Assembly (NCBI GenBank): GCA_030433415.1
Contig: JAUIMF010000005.1
Coordinates: 28,302 to 92,301 of the forward strand
Reading direction: 5' to 3'
Source of the DNA: Gammaproteobacteria bacterium
GTDB taxonomy: Bacteria; Pseudomonadota; Gammaproteobacteria; Pseudomonadales; Halieaceae
DNA: 64,000 bases
A model generated the notes under the pieces. That model was not told the origin of the DNA. It ran no database searches and saw only the letters and a list, made by a program, of their open reading frames with translations. Made by a program: the position numbers and the translations under genes. Positions within the stretch are counted from its first letter, which is position 1. Every line of letters begins with the position of its first letter. This document shows, one piece after another, positions 48,836-58,216 of this stretch.

Positions 48836-49495
48836 CTAAACGCCGACGCAATTACGCGCCAGCCTTTCGATTTCCCGCTGATGATCTGCATCTGTCACAT
48901 CCAGAAAATGATGACGCCGACCGATGCCTAACGAAGCCCACAGCGCTGCACCTCGTATGACGTTGTGCACAAACAGAACTCGCCCAGATAGACCATTCCG
49001 CTGCTCAGGCAGCGCGCAAAATCGATAAACCTGATCGAGCAATTCACAGATTTCGAAGTCCCACGTGGCCACGACTTCATTGACCTCAGCCGAAAACATG
49101 CGTTGACGCTCAACCAGGCGATAGATCTCACGATCCCGATCCGTGGAGCTGAAGATCACCTCGACATGAAAGGCAACCACGTCTGCCAGTGTCTTGCCTT
49201 GCCACAATGCAGGATCTGCGAGCTCCTTCATCTGCTCGTAGCGGTTGCGCCGGTAGATTTCCAGCACCGTCAGCAGAATCGCCTGCTTATCTACGAAGCG
49301 GTGATAGATGGAACCCACCGACACCCCGGACGCGCGAGATATCTCGGTGACCGATGTTTCATCAAAGCCCTGCGTTACAAACAGATCCGTCGCACAGCGA
49401 AGGATTTTTTCCAGGCTGGCGCGACTGCGGTCCTGGGCAGGCGCAAACACCCAGGCGGAATCTGGTAGCCAGTCAATCCTGGCAGTCATGGGCAT
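48836..49495 (-). CDS. TetR-family transcriptional regulator
   Basis: A 219-residue repressor-type protein. The helix-turn-helix at residues about 27-73 (ILRCATDLFVTQGFDETSVTEISRASGVSVGSIYHRF by position) is typical of TetR. The C-terminal ligand domain is not assignable to a subfamily. Two Met codons lie at the start. It lies directly upstream of Rieske oxygenase 1 on the same strand and is divergent from the CurA-like gene, so it probably controls both directions. The likely inducer is the catabolic substrate or its CoA ester. Confidence 0.88.
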   Translation of the reverse strand: MPMTARIDWLPDSAWVFAPAQDRSRASLEKILRCATDLFVTQGFDETSVTEISRASGVSVGSIYHRFVDKQAILLTVLEIYRRNRYEQMKELADPALWQGKTLADVVAFHVEVIFSSTDRDREIYRLVERQRMFSAEVNEVVATWDFEICELLDQVYRFCALPEQRNGLSGRVLFVHNVIRGAALWASLGIGRRHHFLDVTDADHQREIERLARNCVGV

Positions 49496-49563
49496 ATTCC
49501 TTTTTTAGGTTGTAGCAGCATACCTTCACACCCCTCCCCGTTCACTATGTGCTTGGAGGACAT

Positions 49564-49623
49564 ATGCCTTTTGACGTACGCACGACCCGCCTTTCGTTCA
49601 CGCCCATCACATCATCGGTTTAA
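49564..49623 (+). CDS. 19-residue open frame with strong ribosome site
   Basis: ATG at 49564 follows GGAGG with a 4-6 base gap and encodes MPFDVRTTRLSFTPITSSV before TAA. It lies in the tetR/CurA-like divergent region, about 100 bp before the next gene. It could be a leader peptide, a remnant of a lost gene's start, or chance. I do not recognise it. Confidence 0.3.
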   Translation: MPFDVRTTRLSFTPITSSV

Positions 49624-49629
49624 TTAAAC
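49618..49629. promoter_or_regulatory. perfect 12-bp palindrome, possible TetR operator
   Basis: GTTTAATTAAAC is fully self-complementary. It is in the region between the divergent tetR and CurA-like genes, the usual place for a TetR operator. Confidence 0.45.
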
Positions 49630-49726
49630 AATCGTGCTGGACTTTTTTTACGGACAAGCAGCACAATAGCGATCCCTACCGGCAGTCACCGGTGAAGCAC
49701 ACTCGAATAAATACAGGGTCCACAGC

Positions 49727-50749
49727 ATGAAGAATCGCCAGGTAGTACTGAAAAGCCATCCCAATGGCATCCCCCAGCCCACGGATTTCGAGCTGACCGA
49801 CGCAGAAACCCCAACACCTGGACCGGGGCAAATGGTGGTGCGCAACCTGTACTTCTCCCTGGAAGCCGCGATCCGGGGCTGGCTCGATGGCAAGGCCAAC
49901 TACTTTGAACCTATCCCTCTGGGTGGCGCGATTCGCGGCCCCTCGGTGGCTCGCGTCGTGGAATCCAACCTCGACGGTTACGAGGCCGGCGAGATTATCT
50001 TTGGCCTGCACCATTGGGAGGACTACTCCCTGAGCGACGCCAATACGATTCTGCTGTCAAAGCTGCAGCCCCGCGAAGGCATTCCGCTTTCGTATTACTC
50101 CGGTGGCCTCGGTGGCTCAGGACAGACCGCCTACGTGGGCCTGCACGAAATCGGCAAGATCCAGAGTGGCGATACGGTACTGATCAGCGCCGCCGCCGGC
50201 GCGACGGGCTCCATGGCCTGTCAGATCGCCAGGCTTCGCGGCTGCACCGTTATCGGTATTGTCGGATCCGAAGACAAGGCCCGCCTGATCACCGAGGAAT
50301 TGGGCGCCCACGGTGCCATCAACTACAAGACCGAGGACGACCTGGTCGCGGCCATCCAGAAGGCCTGCCCCAACGGCGTGGATGTGTACTACGACAACGT
50401 GGGCGGGCGTACGCTGGATGCGGCCCTGGCCTGCATGAATACTTTTGGCCGGGTGATCGGCTGCGGGATGATCAGTGACTACAACAATCAGGACAATCCG
50501 ACGCCGATCTACAACATGTGGAAGCTGGTCGAGAAGGAACTGACCATGCGCGGCTTCCTGCTGTACACCTACATGGACCAGGTCCCGGCTGCCATGGATC
50601 AACTGCACGACTGGGTCGCAGCCGGTGACATTCGCATCCTCGAAAACGTGACCGAGGGCATCGCGAATGCGGGCTACGCCTACAGCGAAATGATGAAGGG
50701 CGCGACCATCGGCAAGAACCTGGTCAAGGTCGATACCGACGAAGACTGA
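49727..50749 (+). CDS. CurA-like NADP-dependent oxidoreductase (MDR superfamily) (1)
   Basis: A 340-residue zinc-free medium-chain reductase of the leukotriene B4 12-hydroxydehydrogenase / curcumin-reductase type, which reduces the double bond of enones with NADPH. Motifs: IPQPTDFELTDAETPTP at the start, the cofactor segment SAAAGATGSMACQIAR (about 159-174), and YYDNVGGRTLDAAL (about 223-236). It lacks alcohol-dehydrogenase zinc ligands. It is divergent from tetR. A paralogue is encoded at 53074. It could reduce an enone formed by the ketosteroid-dehydrogenase-like enzymes or detoxify reactive carbonyls. Confidence 0.9.
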   Translation: MKNRQVVLKSHPNGIPQPTDFELTDAETPTPGPGQMVVRNLYFSLEAAIRGWLDGKANYFEPIPLGGAIRGPSVARVVESNLDGYEAGEIIFGLHHWEDYSLSDANTILLSKLQPREGIPLSYYSGGLGGSGQTAYVGLHEIGKIQSGDTVLISAAAGATGSMACQIARLRGCTVIGIVGSEDKARLITEELGAHGAINYKTEDDLVAAIQKACPNGVDVYYDNVGGRTLDAALACMNTFGRVIGCGMISDYNNQDNPTPIYNMWKLVEKELTMRGFLLYTYMDQVPAAMDQLHDWVAAGDIRILENVTEGIANAGYAYSEMMKGATIGKNLVKVDTDED

Positions 50750-50769
50750 GTCCGAGGGGGCGGCGACCG

Positions 50770-51165
50770 CTAGTTGTTCGGCGCCCCCGCCTCTATCCAC
50801 GCGGTCACGCTGGCGATGAAGCTGGCCGGCAGTGGTGGCTGGTGCATCGGCATACGCACACCGCTGCCTCCCACATCCAGGTGGGTACCGTTGAGCTTGT
50901 GCAGCACATAGCTGCCATCGGGATCGCCGGGGGCGATCCGCATCATCGTCGGCAGTTCGTCCGCCGCGACACCTACCCAACTGGCATAGGCCTTACCCGG
51001 CACCAGCGCCATTTTGCCCGGTTCATCACCAGTGATATGGCAAGCGCCGCAGCGCCGCTTGATGGTCGGCATCAACTGCTTCTCGAAAGACACCTCCGAC
51101 GCAGGCAGTCCGACGCTGAAGCTACCCAGCGCCAGACCGAGCACCGCAATCCGTAAATACCTCAT
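50770..51165 (-). CDS. exported mono-haem c-type cytochrome domain protein
   Basis: A 131-residue protein from the ATG at 51163-51165, whose start overlaps the stop of the Tat-flavoprotein gene (ATGA). It has a signal peptide ([19 protein letters not shown], cleavage about residue 23), one CxxCH haem site (CGACH, about 41-45), and a possible Met axial ligand in VRMPMHQPP near residue 105. A longer frame upstream to 51498 overlaps the flavoprotein out of frame and is not used. The tight coupling suggests this cytochrome accepts electrons from the exported flavoprotein. Confidence 0.8.
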   Translation of the reverse strand: MRYLRIAVLGLALGSFSVGLPASEVSFEKQLMPTIKRRCGACHITGDEPGKMALVPGKAYASWVGVAADELPTMMRIAPGDPDGSYVLHKLNGTHLDVGGSGVRMPMHQPPLPASFIASVTAWIEAGAPNN

Positions 51166-52949
51166 GCCTGCTGATCGCCTCTCAGCGCATGGCGCGCTGC
51201 GATAAAGCCGTAGGTCAGCGCCGGCCCAATGGTGCCGCCTGCCCCCGTATAGGCGTTGCGCGTGGGTGCGCAGATACAGTTGCCGGCGCCGTACAGTCCA
51301 GGTATCGGTTGATAATCGGTATTCACCACCTGAGCATGGTGATTGGTGACCGGCCCACCGTTGGTATCCAGCACGCCCGGCGCGAGTATCACCGCGTAGT
51401 ACGGCCCACTCTCCGTCAGGGGATGCATGGTGCTGTTCGGATAGGAGTTCTCCGGGTGCTCCTCGGTGTAGCCAAAGGCTCCCCAGACCTTGTGCCACTC
51501 CCGGTCATAGGAGTTATCCCCGCGGCCAAAGCGGGGATCCGCACCCTGCTCTGCCTCTTTGTTGAAGCGGGCTACTTCGGCGGTAAGATTGGCCTCGAAT
51601 CCTTCTCCAAGTGTGTAACCGGCGAGGCGATCACCAAGTTTTTCAATACGAGTACGAATGTTCGCCGCCAGTTCAGTCAGGGTGGCGCCAGAAATAACGT
51701 AACTGGTACGTGCGGTGATCGGTGGCTGACCATTCTCACCCACGATCGCTTCAGTACGGGCATCGTAGATCATAAACTGGAACTGATTGGGGAATTCGCC
51801 CCGCGTCGGATCAAAGGTGTTGTGACTGCGACTGCGGTCGTTGTAATTGCGATGCTCGTTTACGAAGCGTTCGCCATGGCGATTGACCAGCAGCATAGAG
51901 TCCCCGGGCGGCACAAACATGCCGGTACCCACGGCGCGATTTTCGAGTGCCTGTTCCAGCACTACGGCGGTGCGCCAGGCGCCCTGAAGGTTCCCCAGCT
52001 TTGAACCCACTCGTTCGGCCATGGGTATAAAGTCACCCTGGGCCGACTGCTGCGCGCATGAACCGTAGGCGAACATATCCTGGTAGCGGTTGATCATGTC
52101 TACGTTGTGCGCGTAGCCACCGGTACCGAAGATTACGCCCTTGCGCGCGCCCACGCGCAGGGATTTGCCCTCATGTTCAACAACAACGCCAGTCACCGCG
52201 CCGGTGTCATCAGTGACAATCTCTGCGACCGCGTGATTCGTAAGCACAGGCACATCGTGAGCGGTGAGAAACTCCTCCATCTGCTGAATCATGCCGTAGC
52301 CCCAACAGTAGGTACCCTCGGCATCCACCGCTGCCAGGGGCCGTCCTGCCGGCGTCTTGTTCTCGGGAATATGCTCCAGGTAATCGGGCGCAGGTATATC
52401 CATGTCCCACATACGCCATTCGCGCAGGCGGAATGCACCGATTTCGCGAATGAAATCCACCGCATCCGAACCATGATCGTACAACGCCGCAAGGCGCTGA
52501 TAATCGAATTCGGGCACACCGAAGAACTCCGCCGATGGTGAGTAATGATTCGGGAAGGCGTATCGGCATAGAAAACGGAGACAGTCGTCGCGCTCATCGG
52601 GAATGTTTCGCGCCTTGAGTCCGTAATGGTTTGGAATCCAGAACACAGCCCCGGATTTTGCGGTGGTGCCACCGGTAACCGGGGCCTTCTCAAACACCGC
52701 GACTTTAGCTCCTTCGTGCGCAGCAGTTACCGCGGCCATCATGGCGGCGGCACCCGACCCCACACAGACCACGTCGTACTCCTGGTCCCACGCCTGGGCG
52801 GCCGCTTCAGCCTTTACCGATACACTGCTACCGATACCCGCAGCGATGCCGCCGGCGACCGCTCCACCCAGCAGCGAGCGTCGTGAAACACCCTGGGTGG
52901 TGCTGTTGTTGCGTGATTCGGTGTTATCCATTCGAGTTGTTTTTGTCAT
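51162..52949 (-). CDS. Tat-exported FAD dehydrogenase, fumarate-reductase / 3-ketosteroid-dehydrogenase-like
   Basis: A 595-residue flavoprotein. A twin-arginine signal ([18 protein letters not shown], about residues 22-39) precedes an FAD fold ([16 protein letters not shown]) and the [14 protein letters not shown] segment seen in 3-ketosteroid Delta1-dehydrogenases. The C-terminus [27 protein letters not shown] by position (about 560-586) is a typical flavin-closing motif. I use the ATG at 52949 (AGGGA upstream); a GTG lies one codon earlier. With the overlapping c-type cytochrome it forms a likely periplasmic dehydrogenase. Desaturation of a steroid-like ketone is plausible but not shown. 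Confidence 0.85.
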   Translation of the reverse strand: MTKTTRMDNTESRNNSTTQGVSRRSLLGGAVAGGIAAGIGSSVSVKAEAAAQAWDQEYDVVCVGSGAAAMMAAVTAAHEGAKVAVFEKAPVTGGTTAKSGAVFWIPNHYGLKARNIPDERDDCLRFLCRYAFPNHYSPSAEFFGVPEFDYQRLAALYDHGSDAVDFIREIGAFRLREWRMWDMDIPAPDYLEHIPENKTPAGRPLAAVDAEGTYCWGYGMIQQMEEFLTAHDVPVLTNHAVAEIVTDDTGAVTGVVVEHEGKSLRVGARKGVIFGTGGYAHNVDMINRYQDMFAYGSCAQQSAQGDFIPMAERVGSKLGNLQGAWRTAVVLEQALENRAVGTGMFVPPGDSMLLVNRHGERFVNEHRNYNDRSRSHNTFDPTRGEFPNQFQFMIYDARTEAIVGENGQPPITARTSYVISGATLTELAANIRTRIEKLGDRLAGYTLGEGFEANLTAEVARFNKEAEQGADPRFGRGDNSYDREWHKVWGAFGYTEEHPENSYPNSTMHPLTESGPYYAVILAPGVLDTNGGPVTNHHAQVVNTDYQPIPGLYGAGNCICAPTRNAYTGAGGTIGPALTYGFIAARHALRGDQQA

Positions 52950-53073
52950 CACAGTGTCCCTTTTTTGACGACTCTACTTTTATTCAAGAATCGGCTTCTA
53001 CTCGTGAGCACAGCCCAAGGTGCACCAGACTCAGACGGTCCAGCAAAAGCCCGGCGCTATCCCTTGGGAGGCG

Positions 53074-54075
53074 TTAAAGAACAACCAGGCATTTTCCCCG
53101 CGATTGGCCGTGCATCATGTCGCAGAAGGCCCTGGGTGTGCTCTCAATACCGCTGTATTGCTGATCGAAGCTCTTGAGTTCACCGCTTCGGATGCGCCGT
53201 TCAAGGTCTTCAAGTATCTCGGGAAAACGTTCGGCGTAATCCGAAAACATAAACCCTTCCATGCGCGCGCGCTTCGTCACAAGCTCCCAGGTATTCGTTA
53301 CGGGCTGCACCGCATCCTCATACTGCGAAATGGCACCGCAGAGCACCAGGCGAGCGTTTTCGCGCAGTTGGCCCATCACGGTATTGAGCACCTCGCCGCC
53401 GACATTATCGAAAAACAGATCGACGCCGTCGGGCGCCTCGCGATGAAGCGCCGCTGCAAGATCTGGGTCCGCCTCGCGCGAAATGGCGACATCGAAGCCG
53501 ACCTCGCTCTGAAGCCATGCGGCCTTGGCTGCGCTGCTGGTCAGTCCGATCGTGCGGCAACCCGAGGCCTTCGCCAGTTGGCCTACCACGGTACCGACCG
53601 CACCGGCGGCAGCGCTGACCACCACCACGTCATTCTCTAGGGGCTGGCCAACTTCGAATAGTCCTATCCAGGCGGTCATGCCCGTGGGACCCAACGTGCC
53701 CATGTATTCTGTCAGGGCCAGATCTGCGGCGGGAGCCAGCGGCGCACACAGGTCACTGCCGTCCAACACACTGTATTCTTCCCACGCTGTGCGCGCATTG
53801 ACGATGGTTCCCTCCGGATAAGACGCATTGCGCGACTCAATCACTTCACCCAGCACAATGCTCTGCACGGGATCACCCAGCGCCATACCCTGCAGGTAGT
53901 TGTCGCCGGCGCCGGCATTCATCCACTGCCGAAACCCCGCGTCCAGAGACAGAACACGGTTCTGGGTACGAAAAAATCCATCCTGCAACGCGGGCCGCGG
54001 AACCTCGACAACGGCGAAGTCCGCTTCGCCTATCGCGCCCTCAGGGTGGCGTGCAAGTACTACCGCTCTATCCAT
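53074..54075 (-). CDS. CurA-like NADP-dependent oxidoreductase (MDR superfamily) (2)
   Basis: A 333-residue paralogue of the reductase at 49727. It has the cofactor segment SAAAGAVGTVVGQLAK, LFFDNVGGEVLNTVM, and QYEDAVQPVTNTWELV, and no zinc ligands. It lies 30 nt after the EthD gene in an SDR-EthD-MDR-flavoprotein-cytochrome series on the minus strand. Double-bond reduction of an enone is the family reaction. Confidence 0.88.
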   Translation of the reverse strand: MDRAVVLARHPEGAIGEADFAVVEVPRPALQDGFFRTQNRVLSLDAGFRQWMNAGAGDNYLQGMALGDPVQSIVLGEVIESRNASYPEGTIVNARTAWEEYSVLDGSDLCAPLAPAADLALTEYMGTLGPTGMTAWIGLFEVGQPLENDVVVVSAAAGAVGTVVGQLAKASGCRTIGLTSSAAKAAWLQSEVGFDVAISREADPDLAAALHREAPDGVDLFFDNVGGEVLNTVMGQLRENARLVLCGAISQYEDAVQPVTNTWELVTKRARMEGFMFSDYAERFPEILEDLERRIRSGELKSFDQQYSGIESTPRAFCDMMHGQSRGKCLVVL

Positions 54076-54105
54076 CGATCAGTATCCTGTCGTTTGACGC
54101 CAGAC

Positions 54106-54462
54106 TCAATCCAACGTCGATTCGTATTCGTCCACAACAAAACTGACCATGCGCTCGCGGTCAAACAATTGCTCTTCGTCGGCAACGATCTCAGCCTGGG
54201 CTTCGGGTGTCGACAACCGCACCATGGCATCGTCAAACGTCTGCTGATCGGGGAACCAGATTTCCATCACCACATCGGCAGGCAGGTCCGCGTCAGACAA
54301 CACCTCGGAGGCCACCGCCCGGGTATAACGACGCACGTACCGCACTGCATGACCACTGAGGCACTTCTCGCCAATCTCGCGATGACCGTTTTCGTAGCGT
54401 TCGATGAACTGCTCGCGAGTCATGCCCGGCTTGCGGTGCAGCAGCGTAATGAGCTTGATCAC
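54106..54462 (-). CDS. EthD-domain small protein
   Basis: A 118-residue protein of the EthD/dimeric alpha-beta barrel family (MIKLITLLHRKPGMTREQF by position; GHREIGEKCL; VMEIWFPDQQTFDDAM). EthD proteins accompany ether- or polyketide-type degradative P450 and oxygenase systems; their molecular function is poorly defined. It lies 6 nt after the SDR stop, so it is in the same operon. Confidence 0.82.
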   Translation of the reverse strand: MIKLITLLHRKPGMTREQFIERYENGHREIGEKCLSGHAVRYVRRYTRAVASEVLSDADLPADVVMEIWFPDQQTFDDAMVRLSTPEAQAEIVADEEQLFDRERMVSFVVDEYESTLD

Positions 54463-54468
54463 GGCCCC

Positions 54469-55239
54469 TTACCCCTCACGCATCATCTCTTCGCCCGTGG
54501 GAATCCGGTTCAGCGTCTGCCCGCCCGAGAGATCGAGGACGTCACCGGTCACGAAGCAACCGTCACTGCACAACCACACAGCGGCCTCGGCAATATCCTC
54601 CACCGTCGGCAGTCGGGGCATGGCCAGCTCACGCAGAAACGCCGGTTCGATCGTGGGCACCTGCAGGTACGCTTCGGTCATGGCCGAGGGTGTAAAGCCC
54701 GGCGCAATGCTATTGATACGGATATTGGATTTACCATACTCGTTGGCTGCAATACGCACCGCGTGATCCGCCGCGGCCTTGGCACCGGCGTAGGCCGCCT
54801 GGCCCGGAGGTGTCAGACGAGCCAACTGCGTCGACGTAGAAACAATAGCACCGCCGTCCTTCATCTGCGCTGCCATGAAGCGAATGAACATCACGGTACC
54901 AGCAAAGTGCACATCGGCGCTTTGCATCAGGCTTTCGCGGCTCAATTCGGCCACGGCACCGCTTGCTTCAATCCCCACAAAGTTCATGGCGACATCCAGA
55001 CGGCCGTATTCCTCGACAGCCTGTGCCGCCAGGGCACTCAAATCGTCGTCTCTGGTAATATCACAGCGCATGCCGACACAACCCAACTCGGCTGCCAGGG
55101 CCTCGACCTTGTCCCCACTGCGGCCGGCAATCACAACCTTTGCGCCTTCAGCCAGACAGCGGCGCGCCGCAGCGGCCCCCATGCTGCCGGCATTCGTTGC
55201 ACCCAGTACCACCGCTACCTTGTCTGTTAACAGTCCCAT
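54469..55239 (-). CDS. short-chain dehydrogenase/reductase (SDR), EthD operon
   Basis: A 256-residue SDR. The glycine motif is atypical (LGATNAGSMGAAAAR, about 13-27). A typical MNFVGIEASG replaces NNAG. The catalytic area is STSTQLARLTPPGQAAYAGAKAA by position (Tyr-x-x-x-Lys in YAGAK). It heads the minus-strand series SDR-EthD-MDR-flavoprotein-cytochrome. The missing NNAG Asn may alter the usual four-residue proton relay. Confidence 0.82.
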   Translation of the reverse strand: MGLLTDKVAVVLGATNAGSMGAAAARRCLAEGAKVVIAGRSGDKVEALAAELGCVGMRCDITRDDDLSALAAQAVEEYGRLDVAMNFVGIEASGAVAELSRESLMQSADVHFAGTVMFIRFMAAQMKDGGAIVSTSTQLARLTPPGQAAYAGAKAAADHAVRIAANEYGKSNIRINSIAPGFTPSAMTEAYLQVPTIEPAFLRELAMPRLPTVEDIAEAAVWLCSDGCFVTGDVLDLSGGQTLNRIPTGEEMMREG

Positions 55240-55688
55240 TTTTTCTTTCCTTTGACGCTAGCGCTGAAAATCAAGTAACGATCATCCACTGGAACTCGGT
55301 TGGGTGGCGGCACGAAACGTGGCTCCTTACCTGGAGACCACCCTCGCGACTTCTAGAAATACTGACAATGCGTCCCGGTTTCGAGTTGATGCATCGCGCG
55401 GAATGCGCGAGGGCAAGTGGCTTGTGATCGCTCCGTTATTGTTCTGATCTGTGTATCACGGTCGTCGCACAGACGGGACCAGCCTTGAGCACTTGCGCCA
55501 CCAGCAGCGTACCCGTTCCGCGCAAAAACTATCGCAGTTACCAACCGCCCAAACTATGTCATATGTGTGAGTATTTCACAAACAGTGTTGATTGTTTTTT
55601 TAAATCGGTTAGATTGTGCGAGACGGCCAAGCCTTCCCAACGGCTGACCCGAAAAATACCGATAACACTACAGCTCAGGTGACCCTCT
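55240..55688 (+). promoter_or_regulatory. control region of the TonB-dependent receptor
   Basis: A 449-bp gap without a supportable gene. A promoter TTGATT (55588-55593), 16-bp spacer, TAGATT (55610-55615) precedes the receptor. Just upstream is TGTGA-N5-TCACA (55566-55580), a perfect 5+5 inverted repeat one base shorter in spacing than a CRP site, ending 7 bp before the -35. The left half also carries the promoter of the divergent SDR operon, which I cannot place. Confidence 0.6.
55566..55580. promoter_or_regulatory. inverted repeat TGTGA-N5-TCACA before the receptor promoter
   Basis: Spacer GTATT. The position suits an activator (CRP-like) or a repressor of the receptor gene. Confidence 0.5.
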
Positions 55689-58127
55689 ATGAAGCGTTCC
55701 ACGATAAGCGCAGCCGTGTCTGCAGCCATCGCCTTTACCGCCATGCAATCCACCGTTGTAACCGCGCAGGAAGCGGCCGGTGGTCTCGAAGAGATCGTGG
55801 TAACGGCCCGTAAACGCGAAGAATCCCTGCAGGATGCACCGCTGACCATGCAGGCGCTGTCTCAGGAACGCATTGAACGTTTTGACCTGACCAGCATCGA
55901 ACGCCTGCAGTCGGCCACCCCCAACCTGTATGTGGCCCGCGTTTCCAACGGCTCCGGTGCCCAGATCACCATGCGTGGTATCGGCGCGTCCAGTGCTACG
56001 AGTATCGGTATCGAACAGTCTGTATCGGTGATTCTCAATGGCGCCTACTACGGTCAGGGTCGTGTACTGAACGAGGGCATGTTTGACCTGGCTCAGGTCG
56101 AAGTTCTCAAAGGCCCCCAGACACTGTTTTATGGCAAGAACGCCACCGCTGGCGTGATCTCGCTGCGCACCGCGCGCCCCACCGACGAGTTCGAGGGTAC
56201 GGTTCGCCTGGGTTACGAAACCGAATCCGAGCAGACACGCCTCGAGGGCATCCTCTCAGGCCCCATCAACGACAACTGGGGCTACCGCGCAGCCCTGCGC
56301 CTGTCAGATATGGCTGACGGCTATTACAGCAACAGCGCCGTAGAGAAGACCTACACCTATCTGGACGAAACCTTCTCACCCGTATTCAGCGAGCCTGTAC
56401 CCGGCGATACGCGCAACGCGCCGCAGGAAGAAGAAGTCATCGCCCGCCTCGCGCTGAGCTATGACAACGACAGCAACCTCAGCGCCCTGCTGACCACGCA
56501 GTACACCGAAGTCGAGATTCTCAACTCGGCCTACAACAACATTCCCTTCGAATGTAACAATGGCACAACGGCGCCGGGCTTCAACACGTCGGGCTTCCCA
56601 TGCGGTGACAACTTCGCGGTAGCTCACAACCGTCTGCCCGCTACGCTGGCCGCAAATCTGCCCTATGCCAAATCAAATGGCGACCTGTACAACGAGTACG
56701 AAAGCTACTCTGTCAACCTGGAACTGGACTGGCAGATCAGCGACACCTTCTCGCTCAACTCCGTGACCAATATCCAGGAAAACGAAAACAACTGGGCCCT
56801 GCCCGGTGATTTCGCCAACGTCGACAGCGGCATCTTCGCGACTGAGCACTCCACCTGGGAAGCCTGGTCCGAAGAACTGCGCCTGAGCAGTGACTTCGAC
56901 GGCCCCTTCAACTTCATGGTGGGCATGTACTACCAGGAGACAGAGCGCGACTTCAATCAGTGGGTGACCTTTGGTTTCGCCTCGTTCTACGATCAGGCGC
57001 CCGCAGGTCTTGAGTACACCACCTACAACAAGAAGAGTGTCACCGACGGTGAGACCATGTCGATCTACTTCGACATCGAGTACCAGCTCACCGATACCCT
57101 GACCCTGTCCGGTGGTGCCCGTTACATCGACGAGACCAAGGACTCGTACTTCACGCAGCCTTACGTGCACCCCAACGGCCAGGTGGCGCTCGGCTGGGCT
57201 GAGGGCCTCATTTCGGCGGACCAGAGCTTCGACGACATCACCCCGGAACTCACGTTGAGCTGGGCCGCAACGGACAACGTCAATCTGTACGCCGCCTACA
57301 AGACTGCCTATAAGTCCGGTGGCTTCTCTAACGGTGCGGTGCTGAGCAATGCCAACCTGACGGCAACATCGGACTTTACCTTTGAACCGGAAACCGGCGA
57401 AGGTTTTGAAGTGGGCGTCAAATCCACGCTGCTGGATAACCAACTGCGCCTGAACGCGTCGATTTACCAGTACACCTACGAGGATCTGCAGCTCGATTAC
57501 TTCGATTCCGCCGCCATCGTCTTCATCACCATCAATGCGGGTGAAGCAACGTCAGAAGGCGTTGAGATGGACTTCGAGTACGCGCCGCGCGCCGTGCCCG
57601 GTCTGGTGGTACGCGGTCTGGTCTCGTATAACGAAGCCAAATACGACGAGTTCATCGCGCCCTGCTGGGAAGGCCAGACGGCCGCGACCGGTTGTACCGC
57701 CGCACTGCCCGGCGTTGAAACCTTCAAGCCCGGCCAGGACATCAGCGGTCAGCCCACGGGCATGGCACCGGAGTGGACCGGTTCTCTGGGCTTCACCTAC
57801 GACGGCGACCTGGGTAACAACCTGCGCTGGGGCGTCGCCTTCGACGCGCTGTACAGCGATGACTACACGGCCTCGGCCCTGGGTCACCCCTTTGGCGGAC
57901 GTGACAGCTTTGTCATGACCAACGCGGCCATCTACCTGGGCGATCAGGACAACACCTGGGAGCTCAAGCTCATGGGCAAGAACCTGGGTGACGAAGTCGT
58001 CATCAACGGTATGCTCGAAGCCGCAGGAAGCCGTAATCCCGCGGGTGGCCCCGGCACGCACGCGGACCTCATCGGCTTCGCGGGCATTCCCCGGACCCTG
58101 CAGCTGCAGCTCACGTACAACTTCTGA
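55689..58127 (+). CDS. TonB-dependent outer-membrane receptor
   Basis: An 812-residue outer-membrane importer driven by TonB. It has a signal peptide (cleavage near VVTA-QEA, about residue 26), a TonB box-like EEIVVTARKREE (about 34-45), a plug domain (QDAPLTMQALSQERIERFD by position; VSVILNGAYYGQGR; VEVLKGPQTLFYGKNATAGV by position), and a 22-strand barrel ending in LQLQLTYNF with a terminal Phe. It is of the type common in aromatic- and sterol-degrading marine bacteria and sphingomonads rather than a known siderophore receptor. It is flanked by catabolic operons and an operator-like repeat, so uptake of the pathway substrate is likely. Confidence 0.95.
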   Translation: MKRSTISAAVSAAIAFTAMQSTVVTAQEAAGGLEEIVVTARKREESLQDAPLTMQALSQERIERFDLTSIERLQSATPNLYVARVSNGSGAQITMRGIGASSATSIGIEQSVSVILNGAYYGQGRVLNEGMFDLAQVEVLKGPQTLFYGKNATAGVISLRTARPTDEFEGTVRLGYETESEQTRLEGILSGPINDNWGYRAALRLSDMADGYYSNSAVEKTYTYLDETFSPVFSEPVPGDTRNAPQEEEVIARLALSYDNDSNLSALLTTQYTEVEILNSAYNNIPFECNNGTTAPGFNTSGFPCGDNFAVAHNRLPATLAANLPYAKSNGDLYNEYESYSVNLELDWQISDTFSLNSVTNIQENENNWALPGDFANVDSGIFATEHSTWEAWSEELRLSSDFDGPFNFMVGMYYQETERDFNQWVTFGFASFYDQAPAGLEYTTYNKKSVTDGETMSIYFDIEYQLTDTLTLSGGARYIDETKDSYFTQPYVHPNGQVALGWAEGLISADQSFDDITPELTLSWAATDNVNLYAAYKTAYKSGGFSNGAVLSNANLTATSDFTFEPETGEGFEVGVKSTLLDNQLRLNASIYQYTYEDLQLDYFDSAAIVFITINAGEATSEGVEMDFEYAPRAVPGLVVRGLVSYNEAKYDEFIAPCWEGQTAATGCTAALPGVETFKPGQDISGQPTGMAPEWTGSLGFTYDGDLGNNLRWGVAFDALYSDDYTASALGHPFGGRDSFVMTNAAIYLGDQDNTWELKLMGKNLGDEVVINGMLEAAGSRNPAGGPGTHADLIGFAGIPRTLQLQLTYNF

Positions 58128-58148
58128 GCCCTGGCACGCTGACATCAG

Positions 58149-58178
58149 AGGCGGTGACTGTCGGTCACCGCCTTTTTT
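58149..58178 (+). terminator. terminator after the TonB-dependent receptor
   Basis: AGGCGGTGAC and GTCACCGCCT form a 10-bp stem with a 5-nt loop and a T-run. It lies between the receptor and the downstream SDR. Confidence 0.92.
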
Positions 58179-58216
58179 ATATCCGCTACACACGCAATCA
58201 GTAATGGAGAGTTCTC

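Noticed and set aside
51166..51498. N-terminal extension of the cytochrome c gene
   Set aside because: It overlaps the flavoprotein gene out of frame and lacks family similarity; the signal peptide starts at 51165.
54046..55230. 394-codon plus-strand frame opposite the SDR and EthD genes
   Set aside because: The minus strand has clear SDR and EthD sequences; the frame matches nothing.
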